From Planctomycetota bacterium (GTDB lineage: Bacteria; Planctomycetota; UBA1135; GCA-002686595): DNA of 64,000 nt. Made by a program: the position numbers and the translations under genes. The notes under the pieces are model-generated. The model did no database searches and was not told the DNA's origin. It saw only the letters and a list, made by a program, of their open reading frames with translations. Shown here piece by piece: positions 18,173-27,126 of this stretch (its first letter is position 1; the number at the start of each line of letters is the position of its first letter). The stretch is taken from contig JABABA010000011.1 of assembly GCA_014238415.1 (NCBI GenBank), positions 41,912 to 105,911 of the forward strand. The letters run 5' to 3'.

Positions 18173-18886
18173 ATGCCCAACGAAATCATGCGATTGAATC
18201 TGAACTGCACACTATTGACCCTTTGCGTCCTGCCCGTGCTGAGCGGGTGCGCCTCCGATCAGGCTCTGCGTGGCGCCCTTGGAGAACGAAACGATTTGAT
18301 CCGTCATTTACGGAGTGAGAACGCTGTCCTTCAGCAGGAGGTCTTGCACCTCTCCGGGGATCTCGCGGGTCTACAGAGCGAATTGAGCGAACTGCAATCC
18401 GTCATGCGGACCTCTGAGGCTGTTGCCGCCGTGCCTGCAGTCGTTGACTTGCCTCTGCCTGAGGTGAACGATCTGTCTGAGCACGGTATCGAGGTCGAGC
18501 GCCGGGGTGTGGGGATTGCCTATGTGGTTCCCAGCGCGGTGAGCTTCAGTCCTGGCAGCGCCGAACTCACCGAAAGAGGGCAGGAAGCCTTGAGGGCTTT
18601 GGCCCAACGCATGACCCAGGATAGCCCAAGCGGGGCTGAGATTTCGGTGGAGGGGCATACGGATTCCGACCCGATTCAGCGCTCGGGCTTCGCCAGCAAT
18701 CGGGAACTTTCCCTTGCCCGCGCCCTGACCGTACACGGATTCCTGGTGGCTCAGGGGGGGCTACCCGACGAACGCTTTGTGGTGCTCGGCTACGGACCGC
18801 ACAGGCCTGTTGAGCCAAACACTGACGCTTCGGGCAAGGCGCGCAATCGACGGGTGGAAGTTGTCGTTCAGGCGTGGCGGAAATAG
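18173..18886 (+). CDS. OmpA-domain peptidoglycan-binding lipoprotein with coiled coil
   Basis: A 237-residue envelope lipoprotein (lipobox VLSGC). Residues 30-80 form a heptad-rich coiled coil (ENAVLQQEVLHLSGDLAGLQ), and residues 120-235 are an OmpA/MotB-type domain with VEGHTDSDP, the Asp and Arg ligands for diaminopimelate, and the final NRRVEV. Such proteins tether the outer membrane or a motor to peptidoglycan. Lying 16 bases behind pilD, it may anchor the pilus machine. A second ATG at 18188 would give a shorter n-region and is equally plausible as the start. Confidence 0.88.
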   Translation: MPNEIMRLNLNCTLLTLCVLPVLSGCASDQALRGALGERNDLIRHLRSENAVLQQEVLHLSGDLAGLQSELSELQSVMRTSEAVAAVPAVVDLPLPEVNDLSEHGIEVERRGVGIAYVVPSAVSFSPGSAELTERGQEALRALAQRMTQDSPSGAEISVEGHTDSDPIQRSGFASNRELSLARALTVHGFLVAQGGLPDERFVVLGYGPHRPVEPNTDASGKARNRRVEVVVQAWRK

Positions 18887-18948
18887 GGCCCGCTCCCAAG
18901 TTGGCTGGGGGCCCCGGAGGGGCACCCCACAAGGACACCCCTTGGGGC

Positions 18949-18954
18949 TAGAAT
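18949..18954 (+). promoter_or_regulatory. Candidate -10 element (TAGAAT) upstream of the EF-G-like gene
   Basis: TAGAAT preceded by a G-rich stretch and by an imperfect hairpin formed from ccccacaagg and ccttgggg. It is 75 bases before the ATG at 19030. No -35 is evident. Confidence 0.3.
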
Positions 18955-19029
18955 GGGTTGGTTCTCACCCTGCCTGGGGCGCTTCATGGCCTTGGGTGGC
19001 GGATCCAAATCAACTGCCCAGTGCCCCCT

Positions 19030-21039
19030 ATGAGCCAACCCTCTGCCATTCGTAATGTTTCGTTCGTCGGACACCCGTCCACGGGCAAGACCACCCTGGT
19101 TGATGCCCTTGCCTTCAAGATGGGAGCCAACGCCCGCAAGGGATCCCCGCAAGACGGCACGAGTTTGTGCGACACCGAGCCCGAAGAGCAGTCGCGGCAT
19201 CACACTCTGCAGTTGAGTGTGGTTTCGGCAGAGCACGATGGCAAGGACTGGACTCTGATGGACACTCCCGGCTATCCGGAGTTTGTTGCTCAAGCTCAGG
19301 CTGCCATCTGGGCCTCAGACCTGGTCGTTGGTGTCGTTAGTTGCGCTAGTGGCGCCTCATTCAACTTACGTACCAAGATGCTGCTTGCAGGCCGTATGGG
19401 CCGTGGCCGTGCGATTGTTTTGACCCATTTGGATGGCGAGAACGCAGACTTCGATTCGATTGTGCATGAGCTGCGAGAGCGGATCGGTGAAGTCTGCGTA
19501 CCGGTCCTGTTGCCTAATGAATCCGGCCCCGGATTCTCGAAGGTAGAGCGGACATTCTTGCATGCCGATAGCGAGTGGCATCAGCGCCTGAAGGATAGGG
19601 TCATGGACGCTTGTACAGACGACGATCTGATGCTGACCTATCTGGATGACGGCATCCTGACGGAGGATCAACTTGAAATGGAGATGCCTCACGCGATTGC
19701 AGACGGGACACTCATTCCTGTGCTGGTTTGCAACCCCGCGTCGGGAGAAGGAGTCGATGAGGTCTATACCTTTCTCAAGCGCTTCGGGCCCTCTCCTGAA
19801 TCGGGATTGGTGAAGGATGAAGAGGGGCAGGCGGTCTCACTTGATCCGTCCGGGACCCTGATGGGAACAGTCTTCGCGACCCAGGTGGATCCCCATGTCG
19901 GGCGTATCTGCCTGGCGCGAATCCATGCGGGATCAATGGATCACAGCACCCATGTGGGGCTTGCGAATGGAGAAGGCAACGAGAAGATTGGCGGACTGTT
20001 TCGCATGCTGGGCAAGAAGCGCGAAGCCCTCGAAACCGGCACTCCGGGTGAAATTGTGGCCTTTACCAAGGTTGAGAAACTCCCCACCTGGGCGCACTTT
20101 TGCCAGGCCGGCGAAGAGGGTTCCAATGTCGAAGTGCCCACCGCTCCCAACCCCATGGTTGCGCTTGCCGTGGAACCGCGCTCACGGGCAGATGAGCAAA
20201 AGATTGGCGAGGCCATTCACAAGTTGGTGGGTGAAGATCCCAGCTTGACTATCGAGCAGACCAAGGACACCCACGAGATGGTGGTCCATGGCATGAGTGA
20301 CTTGCACCTGCAGGTTCTATTTGAGCGTTTGTCACGGCGCTATGGAGTCGAGGTAGAGACTCACCTGCCGATGGTCGCATATCGCCAGACCATCAGCAAG
20401 GCTGTGGAGGCTCACCATCGCCACAAGAAACAAAGTGGCGGCAAGGGGCAATTCGGAGAGTGCTTCCTGCGGTTGCGTCCTGGTACGGCCAATGACCCGG
20501 TGGTGTTCATCGACAAGGTCGTAGGGGGGGCAATTCCCCGCAACCTGATCCCTGCCGTGGAAAAAGGCATTCGCGAGATCTGCGCCAAGGGAATCTTGAC
20601 CCGTGGCGAGGTCATGGGTGTGGAGGTCGAACTCTACGACGGCAAGTTCCACGCGGTGGACTCGGACGAGGCGAGCTTCAAGTCGGCTGGATCCAAGGCT
20701 TTCCGCGAAGGCTTCGAAAACGCCAAGCCAGTGCTGCTTGAGCCTCTGATGCGGGTCGAAATCCATGTGCCCACTGAGGATGCGGGGGCGATTTTCAGCG
20801 ACCTCACCAGTCATCGTCGGGGCCATGTGATCGATCAGCAGACCGAAGCCGGGGGGTCGATCACAATGATTGTGGCCGAAGCCCCCAAGGCTCTGATGCA
20901 GACCTATCATCGGGACCTGAACTCCACCACCAAGGGCGAAGGAACCTGGAACATGTCCTTTGCTCGCTTTGCCCCGGTGCCCGCAGCAGAGCAGAAGAAG
21001 ATCTTGGCGGCCCAGGCCGAGGCCCTCGTAGAGGCGTGA
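19030..21039 (+). CDS. Elongation factor G-like GTPase (EF-G paralogue)
   Basis: A 669-residue translational GTPase with the five-domain EF-G layout. G1 is GHPSTGKT (14-21), G3 is DTPGYPEF (78-85), and the G4 position reads THLD (132-135) instead of NKxD. This is usual for the divergent EF-G-like subgroup, whose members may not support elongation. The C-terminal half keeps domains III-V (HGMSDLHLQVLFERL, GGAIPRNLIPAVEKG, RRGHVIDQ). A start at 18958 is open but lacks homology; the ATG at 19030 gives the normal N-terminus. It is embedded between pilus genes, which is unusual. Its cellular role cannot be read from sequence. Confidence 0.9.
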   Translation: MSQPSAIRNVSFVGHPSTGKTTLVDALAFKMGANARKGSPQDGTSLCDTEPEEQSRHHTLQLSVVSAEHDGKDWTLMDTPGYPEFVAQAQAAIWASDLVVGVVSCASGASFNLRTKMLLAGRMGRGRAIVLTHLDGENADFDSIVHELRERIGEVCVPVLLPNESGPGFSKVERTFLHADSEWHQRLKDRVMDACTDDDLMLTYLDDGILTEDQLEMEMPHAIADGTLIPVLVCNPASGEGVDEVYTFLKRFGPSPESGLVKDEEGQAVSLDPSGTLMGTVFATQVDPHVGRICLARIHAGSMDHSTHVGLANGEGNEKIGGLFRMLGKKREALETGTPGEIVAFTKVEKLPTWAHFCQAGEEGSNVEVPTAPNPMVALAVEPRSRADEQKIGEAIHKLVGEDPSLTIEQTKDTHEMVVHGMSDLHLQVLFERLSRRYGVEVETHLPMVAYRQTISKAVEAHHRHKKQSGGKGQFGECFLRLRPGTANDPVVFIDKVVGGAIPRNLIPAVEKGIREICAKGILTRGEVMGVEVELYDGKFHAVDSDEASFKSAGSKAFREGFENAKPVLLEPLMRVEIHVPTEDAGAIFSDLTSHRRGHVIDQQTEAGGSITMIVAEAPKALMQTYHRDLNSTTKGEGTWNMSFARFAPVPAAEQKKILAAQAEALVEA

Positions 21040-21204
21040 TCTGGGAATAGAGGCCTGATTTGGGGCGCTCCTTGGGCTCCTCTGGGCCCCTGGAAGCACC
21101 CAACTCGTCCCTGTCTGGAGGATCGGGCTCCTTCCCCTCCAGCAAGGTCAACAGCTTGGACGATGAAGACAGCACCCCAGTGCCTGGGGAGAGGTGTCTT
21201 CGCG

Positions 21205-22269
21205 ATGATCACAATGGAAGAACTCCTGACGCTGTTAGTGCGTCAGGGTGGCTCAGACCTACATATTTCGGTTCATTCTGCGCCCCGCATTCGGGTCGAC
21301 GGCAGCTTGATGCCTGTTGAGCACGCGCCCTTGTCTCCGGATGAGACACGGCGCCTTGCCACAAGCGTTCTGACCACGGACCAGATCGCCCGGCTGGACC
21401 GGGAACTGGAACTCGACTGCTCGTTTGGCTTCGAAGGGCTCGGGCGTTTCCGGGTCAATGTTTTCTATCAGCAGGGGGCCGTGGCCTGTGTGCTGCGCCT
21501 GATCCCTACTCAGATTCCCAATTTTGAGGACCTGGGAATGCCGGAGGACCTCTGCCAGAGTCTGTGCAAGTTGCAATCTGGATTGGTGTTGGTCACCGGA
21601 GCTACGGGTTCGGGTAAGTCCACATCCTTGGCAGCCATGATTGACTACATCAATCAAGACCGTCAGGCACATATTGTGACCATCGAGGATCCGGTGGAAT
21701 TCACGCATCAGCACAAGAATTGCGTGATCACCCAGCGCGAAGTGGGTGGAGATACGCGCAATTTCAAGAACGCTCTTCGCAGTGTGTTGCGTCAAGACCC
21801 AGACATCGTATTGGTGGGGGAACTGCGTGATCACGAGACCATTGAAGCTGCCCTGACCCTTGCAGAGACAGGGCACTTGACTTTTGGCACCCTGCACACC
21901 TCGGACTCGGTGCAGACGATCAATCGTATCATTGATGTGTTCCCTTCTCACCAGCAGTCCCAGGTGCGCACCATGTTGTCCTTTAGCTTGCAGGCGGTGT
22001 TCAGTCAGAAGCTGCTGCCCAAGGCCAAGGACTCGGGCCGTGTGATGGCCGCTGAAATCATGATCGCAACACCAGGCATTCGCGCACTCGTGCGTGATGG
22101 CAAGAGCCACCAGATCTACTCCCAGATTCAGACTGGCGGCCGCTTGGGAATGTGCACCATGGCCCAATCCCTGGCGAACCTCGTCAACAACGGCGTCATC
22201 CGCATGGCCGATGCGGAGAAGGCCATTGCAGATCCGAGCGAATTGCGCAACTGTTTGAGGGCTGCCTGA
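21205..22269 (+). CDS. pilT: Twitching motility retraction ATPase
   Basis: Hexameric ATPase that depolymerises the pilus. The 354 residues are canonical: N-domain SDLHISVHSAPRIRVDG, Walker A TGATGSGKST (131-140), Asp box IEDPVEFTH, Walker B DIVLVGELRD, His box GTLHTSDSVQTINRI and the retraction signature GIRALVRDGK. I chose the ATG at 21205, which has gagaggtg at good distance; in-frame ATGs at 21163 and 21214 are alternatives. The stop overlaps the pilB start by one base (TGATG). It differs from the paralogue at 1-1047 mainly in the His box and the retraction signature. Confidence 0.95.
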   Translation: MITMEELLTLLVRQGGSDLHISVHSAPRIRVDGSLMPVEHAPLSPDETRRLATSVLTTDQIARLDRELELDCSFGFEGLGRFRVNVFYQQGAVACVLRLIPTQIPNFEDLGMPEDLCQSLCKLQSGLVLVTGATGSGKSTSLAAMIDYINQDRQAHIVTIEDPVEFTHQHKNCVITQREVGGDTRNFKNALRSVLRQDPDIVLVGELRDHETIEAALTLAETGHLTFGTLHTSDSVQTINRIIDVFPSHQQSQVRTMLSFSLQAVFSQKLLPKAKDSGRVMAAEIMIATPGIRALVRDGKSHQIYSQIQTGGRLGMCTMAQSLANLVNNGVIRMADAEKAIADPSELRNCLRAA

Positions 22270-23972
22270 TGGTGCGTGTTCCCACCAAAATTAGGCGTTT
22301 GTTGAGCGAGGAGGGCCTGGTCTCCCCCGAGCGCTGGGATGAGGTGGCTTCCCTGGAGGACCCTCTTGAGGCCCTGTTCGATGCGGGAGATCTGGAGGAG
22401 AGCGCTCTGGTAGAAGTGGTGGCGCGCACTGCCCAGGTGGCACCGATTGATCTGGCGCAGGTTGCTCCCGATGGAGATGTGTTCGACCTTCTGGACCATG
22501 AGCTTTGCCATCGCCTTCAGATTCTGCCTTTGACCCGCAACGGGGATCTGCTGACCATTGTGGCTGCGGATCCCTTCGATGTGCTCCTGTTTGATGACCT
22601 GCGCCGCCGCACCGGTTGTCAGGTACGTGCCGTGTATGCGCCCGGGCCTCGGGTCCTGGCATCGCTCAAGGATCTGCATGATGACGGTTCTGCCAAGGTC
22701 CAGGAAATGATGGATCAGGTGGGTGAGGACTCCGGTCTGCAGGCGGAGCCCGACGAGCCGGAAGCCGAAGACATCGAAACCACCATGGCTGAAGGTGATG
22801 ACTCGCCTGCAGTCAAGCTGATCAATGTGCTGTTGCTGAAGGCCTTGCGTGAGAAAGCCAGTGACATTCACATTGAGCCCGGAGACCGTCAGGTCAAGAT
22901 CCGATTCCGGATTGACGGTCGTCTGCGCGAGGGTATTCCGCCGGTCTCACGCGGCCTCCTACCGGCTATTTCATCGCGCTTGAAGATCCTGGCATCCCTG
23001 GACATCGCTGAGCGTCATGCACCCCAGGACGGAAAATTCCAAATCCGATACGAGGGCCGCGGCATCGACTTCCGCCTCTCGGTTCTCCCTGTGGTTGGAG
23101 GCGAAAAGAGCGTCATCCGGATTCTGGATGTGGGGTCGCTGGCCCTCAACCTGGATGGCATGGGTTGGGAGCCTCAGTCTCTGGCCCATGTTCGCGAGGC
23201 GATCAGTCAGCCCTATGGAATGATGTTGGTCACCGGCCCTACGGGCTCGGGCAAGTCCACCACGCTCTATTCCTGCGTTCAAGCGGTGTCGACCTCGGAT
23301 GTGAATGTGACCACTGTGGAAGACCCGGTTGAATACCGCATGGAAGGTATCAACCAGGTGCCGGTCAATCCCAAACGAGGTATCACCTTCGCCGGTGCCT
23401 TGCGCTCGATCCTGCGTCAGGACCCAGACATTGTTCTCGTGGGTGAGGTGCGTGACAAGGAGACCGCTGATATCGCGGTCAAGGCTGCCCTGACCGGACA
23501 CCTGGTGCTCTCGACCCTGCACACCAACGATGCGGCAAGTACGATCACGCGCTTGGTGGACATGGGCGTGGACCCATTCATGGTCTCGAGTTCATTGCTC
23601 TTGATCTGCGCTCAGCGGCTGGGCCGCAGGCTCTGCAAGGCCTGCCGCGTGCCCGTGGAAGATCCCCCCAGGGAGGGTCTGCTGAGCGTTGGCTTCCTGC
23701 CCGAGGACTTTGATGATCTGCAGCTGTTTGCCGCCAACGCCAAGGGCTGCGGTCGTTGCAATGGTGGCTATCGCGGCCGCTTCCCCGTACTTGAGACCAT
23801 GCCCATGACCTCGCGTATGAGGCGCTTGGTCGTGGAAGGCCGTACTGCTGAAGAGGTCAAGCGGTTGGCCCTTCAAGATGGACTGCTGAGCTTGCGTCGC
23901 GTGGGCATTTTGAATGCGATTCGTGGGGTGACTTCCGTTGAAGAAGTCCTGCGCATCACCCTGGAGGACTGA
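22269..23972 (+). CDS. pilB: Type IV pilus assembly ATPase (GspE/PilB family)
   Basis: Motor for pilus extension. The 567 residues comprise an N-terminal MshEN-like domain (1-135), an acidic linker (about 150-178) and the C-terminal ATPase: Walker A GPTGSGKST (323-331), Asp box VEDPVEY, Walker B DIVLVGEVRD, His box STLHTNDA. A zinc site is formed by CKAC and a later CGRC about 50 residues apart, as in PilB. The ATG overlaps the pilT stop. An upstream in-frame start (22152) would run inside pilT and is rejected. pilC follows after 31 bases. Confidence 0.95.
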   Translation: MVRVPTKIRRLLSEEGLVSPERWDEVASLEDPLEALFDAGDLEESALVEVVARTAQVAPIDLAQVAPDGDVFDLLDHELCHRLQILPLTRNGDLLTIVAADPFDVLLFDDLRRRTGCQVRAVYAPGPRVLASLKDLHDDGSAKVQEMMDQVGEDSGLQAEPDEPEAEDIETTMAEGDDSPAVKLINVLLLKALREKASDIHIEPGDRQVKIRFRIDGRLREGIPPVSRGLLPAISSRLKILASLDIAERHAPQDGKFQIRYEGRGIDFRLSVLPVVGGEKSVIRILDVGSLALNLDGMGWEPQSLAHVREAISQPYGMMLVTGPTGSGKSTTLYSCVQAVSTSDVNVTTVEDPVEYRMEGINQVPVNPKRGITFAGALRSILRQDPDIVLVGEVRDKETADIAVKAALTGHLVLSTLHTNDAASTITRLVDMGVDPFMVSSSLLLICAQRLGRRLCKACRVPVEDPPREGLLSVGFLPEDFDDLQLFAANAKGCGRCNGGYRGRFPVLETMPMTSRMRRLVVEGRTAEEVKRLALQDGLLSLRRVGILNAIRGVTSVEEVLRITLED

Positions 23973-24003
23973 TTCTGCCCCTCCTTTCCCTTCCCAGACA
24001 ATC

Positions 24004-25233
24004 ATGAATCAATTCAAGTATGCCGCCAAGGACGGCACAGGCAAGACGGTGCAGGGCACCATTCAAGCGGCGACCAGGGCGGAGGCCGCTGCCGAATTGC
24101 GCAAGCGTTCATTGGTCGTGCTCCAGCTGGCCGAAAGCTCGCTCAAGAACAAGCAACGCTTCTCGCTCTCCATTGGTAAGGCCAAGCCCAAAGCCAAGTC
24201 GGCCGAGGTGGTGATTTTCACCCGCCAATTGGCGACTATGGTGGGTTCTGGCCTGTCGTTGCTCGAATCGTTGGAGGTGCTTGGCGAACAGGCTGAGACC
24301 CCTGGTATGCGGGCCACCTGCGAGGTGTTGGTGACCGAGGTGCGTGGTGGATCTGATCTCTCCAGCGCCATGAGCCACTGTTCCAAGGTCTTTGATCACC
24401 TTTACATCTCAATGGTCAAGGCTGGCGAGGTTTCTGGCCAGATGGACATCATCCTGAACCGTTTGGCCGCCTATCAAGAGGAGAGCGCTGAACTCTCACG
24501 CGAGATCCGCTCGGCCATGACCTACCCGGTGATCTCCATGATCCTGGTCGTGGGCATCACTGTGTTCCTGATGGTTGGTGTCGTACCAACCTTCAAGGAG
24601 GTCTTTGCGTCCATGGAATTGACCCTGCCGACGATCACCCTCGCTGTGCTGGCGGTCAGCGACTTCATGTTGGGCAACCTGGCCTATATTCCTGTGGCTC
24701 TTATGGCCCTTGTGTTTGCAGTTGGCGCGGCCAAGCGCACCAAACCTGGGCTACTGGCTTGGGACCACTTGATGTTGCGTCTGCCGGTTTTCGGCAAGTT
24801 GCACGCAAAGGTCTGTCTGGCTCGCTTTTCCCGCACCTTCGCAACCCTGATACGTTCTGGCGTGCCGATCCTTTCGACTCTCGACATCGTGGCCAATACC
24901 GCTGGCAACCAGGTAGTGGCCCAAGCTGTGATCGAAGCCCGCGAGAGCGTGCGCGTGGGCCAGCAACTGTCCGACCCATTGGCCAGGCGCAAGGTCTTCC
25001 CGCCCATGGTCACACGCATGATTGCCATCGGTGAGCGGACTGGTGCTCTGGAAACCCTGCTTGAAAAAATTGCCGACTTCTATGACAGTCAGGTCAAGGC
25101 CATGGTCAAGGCGTTGACCAGTCTGATCGAGCCGCTCTTGATCAGCTTCATGGGACTCATTGTTGGAGGCGTGGTGCTTTCCATCTTCGCGCCTATCATG
25201 GGCTTGGTGGAGAAACTCAGCTCCGGGGGCTGA
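24004..25233 (+). CDS. pilC: Type IV pilus inner-membrane platform protein (GspF family)
   Basis: Polytopic platform protein that couples the PilB/PilT motors to pilin insertion. At 409 residues it has the usual length, with N-terminal FKYAAKDGTGKTVQGTI, two repeated cytoplasmic T2SSF domains (FTRQLATMVGSGLSLLESLEVL and FSRTFATLIRSGVPILSTLDIV) and hydrophobic segments near residues 175-200, 220-245 and 378-403. The ATG at 24004 is followed directly by the conserved N-terminus, so the longer open frame from 23938 overlapping pilB is not needed. Confidence 0.95.
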   Translation: MNQFKYAAKDGTGKTVQGTIQAATRAEAAAELRKRSLVVLQLAESSLKNKQRFSLSIGKAKPKAKSAEVVIFTRQLATMVGSGLSLLESLEVLGEQAETPGMRATCEVLVTEVRGGSDLSSAMSHCSKVFDHLYISMVKAGEVSGQMDIILNRLAAYQEESAELSREIRSAMTYPVISMILVVGITVFLMVGVVPTFKEVFASMELTLPTITLAVLAVSDFMLGNLAYIPVALMALVFAVGAAKRTKPGLLAWDHLMLRLPVFGKLHAKVCLARFSRTFATLIRSGVPILSTLDIVANTAGNQVVAQAVIEARESVRVGQQLSDPLARRKVFPPMVTRMIAIGERTGALETLLEKIADFYDSQVKAMVKALTSLIEPLLISFMGLIVGGVVLSIFAPIMGLVEKLSSGG

Positions 25234-25512
25234 AAAGCCCCTCTGAGGGCTCGCAGGACCGATTATTGGGTGTCCCAGGTCGGAGGTCTATCCGACCTGA
25301 ATTGAGTGCTTGAGCTTGTTGAATCCAGTTTTGAGACACACCGGGCAGACCCTCAAGCCGCTTGCCCCCGAGGACGATATTCATAGCACGGCGTGGAGTG
25401 CTACCGGGTTTCCGGATCGAACTGTGCCGCGTCCCCAGGCCCTTCTCCTGGGGATCCACAAGGAACCCCAAAGGGGATTCGCCATCAGATCCAGGCCAAC
25501 CAGTGCCTGTCC

Positions 25513-26265
25513 ATGTCCAGCAAATTGAATATGAAAGTCAACAACAACAAAGCGGGTTTCACCCTCATTGAACTGATGATCGTCGTTGCGATCATCGCCA
25601 TTATCGCCGCCATTGCTTTGCCCAAGCTCATGAGCGCTCGCATCTCAGCCAACGAGAACGCCGCCGTTGCGACCTTGCGCTCAATCGCAGCGTCCCAGCA
25701 GCAGTTCCAGGCTTCGTCATCCGTGGACACCGACTATGACGGCGGTGGTGAGTTTGGCTACTTTGGCGAACTCGCTGGTGTTGCTGACCTGCGGATCGGT
25801 GCTGCTACGGGAGACGTTGCTGCGCCTCTTGATCCGCCCTACCTGGCAACTCCCTTCGGCGACATCACGACCAGCTTGGTCGAGCGTCAAGGTTACTTCT
25901 ATCAGATCTGGCTTCCCAGTGATGCCAGCCCGTCTCTGGGCGTGGCCGAGGCTGCGACCGGCGGAGCGGCCGCTACCAATCCCGGTAGCTCCAACTGCGA
26001 AGTAATGTGGTGTTGCTACGCCTGGCCCGTGGACGCTGGCAAGACTGGCATGCGCACCTTCTTCATCAACCAGGAAGGAGACATCATCAGCTACTCCAAC
26101 CGCGACACTCTGGACCAGTACTCCGGTACGACCAGCATGCCGGCATTCTCTGAAGCCCTGTCAGCAGTTGACATGGACGCAGCCCTGGGTCTGCTCGACA
26201 CCAGTGGCGCCACTCCCGTGGTGACCGCCCAAGACGGAAACATCTGGACTCCCGTCGGCAACTGA
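25513..26265 (+). CDS. Type IV pilin-like protein (class a prepilin)
   Basis: A 250-residue prepilin with the classic leader and helix: KAG, cleavage, then FTLIELMIVVAIIAIIAAIALP with Glu at mature position 5. The leader is 15 residues from the ATG at 25513 or 9 from the ATG at 25531; no ribosome binding site decides between them. The soluble part is Gly/Ala-rich, has an acidic segment (DTDYDGGGEFGYFGELAG) and three Cys residues near CEVMWCC. It follows pilC by 279 bases and is closed by a strong terminator, so it may be expressed separately at high level. It is probably the major pilin; a pseudopilin is possible. Confidence 0.92.
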   Translation: MSSKLNMKVNNNKAGFTLIELMIVVAIIAIIAAIALPKLMSARISANENAAVATLRSIAASQQQFQASSSVDTDYDGGGEFGYFGELAGVADLRIGAATGDVAAPLDPPYLATPFGDITTSLVERQGYFYQIWLPSDASPSLGVAEAATGGAAATNPGSSNCEVMWCCYAWPVDAGKTGMRTFFINQEGDIISYSNRDTLDQYSGTTSMPAFSEALSAVDMDAALGLLDTSGATPVVTAQDGNIWTPVGN

Positions 26266-26297
26266 TCGCCAACCGGCGTATCTTGCTTCTTGCTTGT

Positions 26298-26327
26298 GGG
26301 GCGCCTGCGGTTTACCGCAGGCGCCCC
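26298..26327 (+). terminator. Strong intrinsic-type terminator between pilin and tatD
   Basis: A perfect 13-bp GC-rich stem (26298-26310 with 26315-26327) around the loop ttta, followed by ttgctatt. It lies 33 bases after the pilin stop and between convergent genes, so it may act in both directions. Confidence 0.85.
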
Positions 26328-26358
26328 TTGCTATTGATGGAGGGGAGAGCGCTGTTGT

Positions 26359-27126
26359 CTAGACCGGAGGGAGGTCGAACAGCTGAGCGGCGTTCTCGCT
26401 TGTGATGCGCGCCATTTCCTCGGTGCTCAGGCCCTTGAGTTCGGCGACCTTGCCCAGGACTTCCGCCACCAGGGCCGGTTCATTGCGCTTGCCCCGAAAC
26501 CCCTGCGGCGCAAGGAATGGACAATCGGTTTCCACCAGGATGCGATCCAGGGGGACTTGCCGCACCGCTTCGCGGTTGTTCTCGTTGCGTGGGTAGGTCA
26601 CCACACCCGAGAACGAGATGCAGAAGCCCGCTGCAAGATAGGGTTCTAGTTCTTCAGGCCCCATGGTGTAGCAGTGCATCACGCCTCTGCGCAGGGGGTG
26701 CTCTTTGACCATGCGGGCGGTCTCCTGATGGGCGTCTCGGCAGTGAATGATGACTGCCTTGTCTAGTTCACACGCCAGGTCCAGGTGCCAGCCAAAGGAG
26801 TCGATCTGGGCCGCGCGCGGGCTGTACTCTTTGAACCAGTCGAGACCGGTCTCACCGATGGCAACGCAACCGGGGTCCTGGGCCAGGGCGCGGATGGCGG
26901 CTCGCTCTGCTTCGCCAGTTTGCTCGGTATCGTGGGGGTGGATGCCTGCGGTAGCGTAGAGGTTCTCATGTTCGTCAGCCAGTTGCTTGGCCTGCGTTGA
27001 AGTCTCCACGTTTGTGCCCACCACCACCATGCGCTCGACTCCCCGCTCTTGAGCGCGCTGGAGGGTCTCCGCGAGGTCTTGTTGGAACGAATCCCAGTAC
27101 AGATGACAATGGCTGTCGGTGATCAT
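26359..27126 (-). CDS. tatD: TatD family metal-dependent hydrolase (putative DNase)
   Basis: A 255-residue TIM-barrel amidohydrolase-fold enzyme. It starts with the metal motif DSHCHLYW, has GIHPHD, the bridging Glu in AIGETGLDW, a His in VIIHCRDAH, CYTMG where many members have HCFSG, and the final Asp in LVETDCPFLAP followed by RNEPALV. Family members are 3'-5' exonucleases or D-aminoacyl-tRNA deacylase-like enzymes. Its start overlaps the stop of the upstream lipoprotein gene by four bases, so the two are translationally coupled. Confidence 0.93.
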   Translation of the reverse strand: MITDSHCHLYWDSFQQDLAETLQRAQERGVERMVVVGTNVETSTQAKQLADEHENLYATAGIHPHDTEQTGEAERAAIRALAQDPGCVAIGETGLDWFKEYSPRAAQIDSFGWHLDLACELDKAVIIHCRDAHQETARMVKEHPLRRGVMHCYTMGPEELEPYLAAGFCISFSGVVTYPRNENNREAVRQVPLDRILVETDCPFLAPQGFRGKRNEPALVAEVLGKVAELKGLSTEEMARITSENAAQLFDLPPV

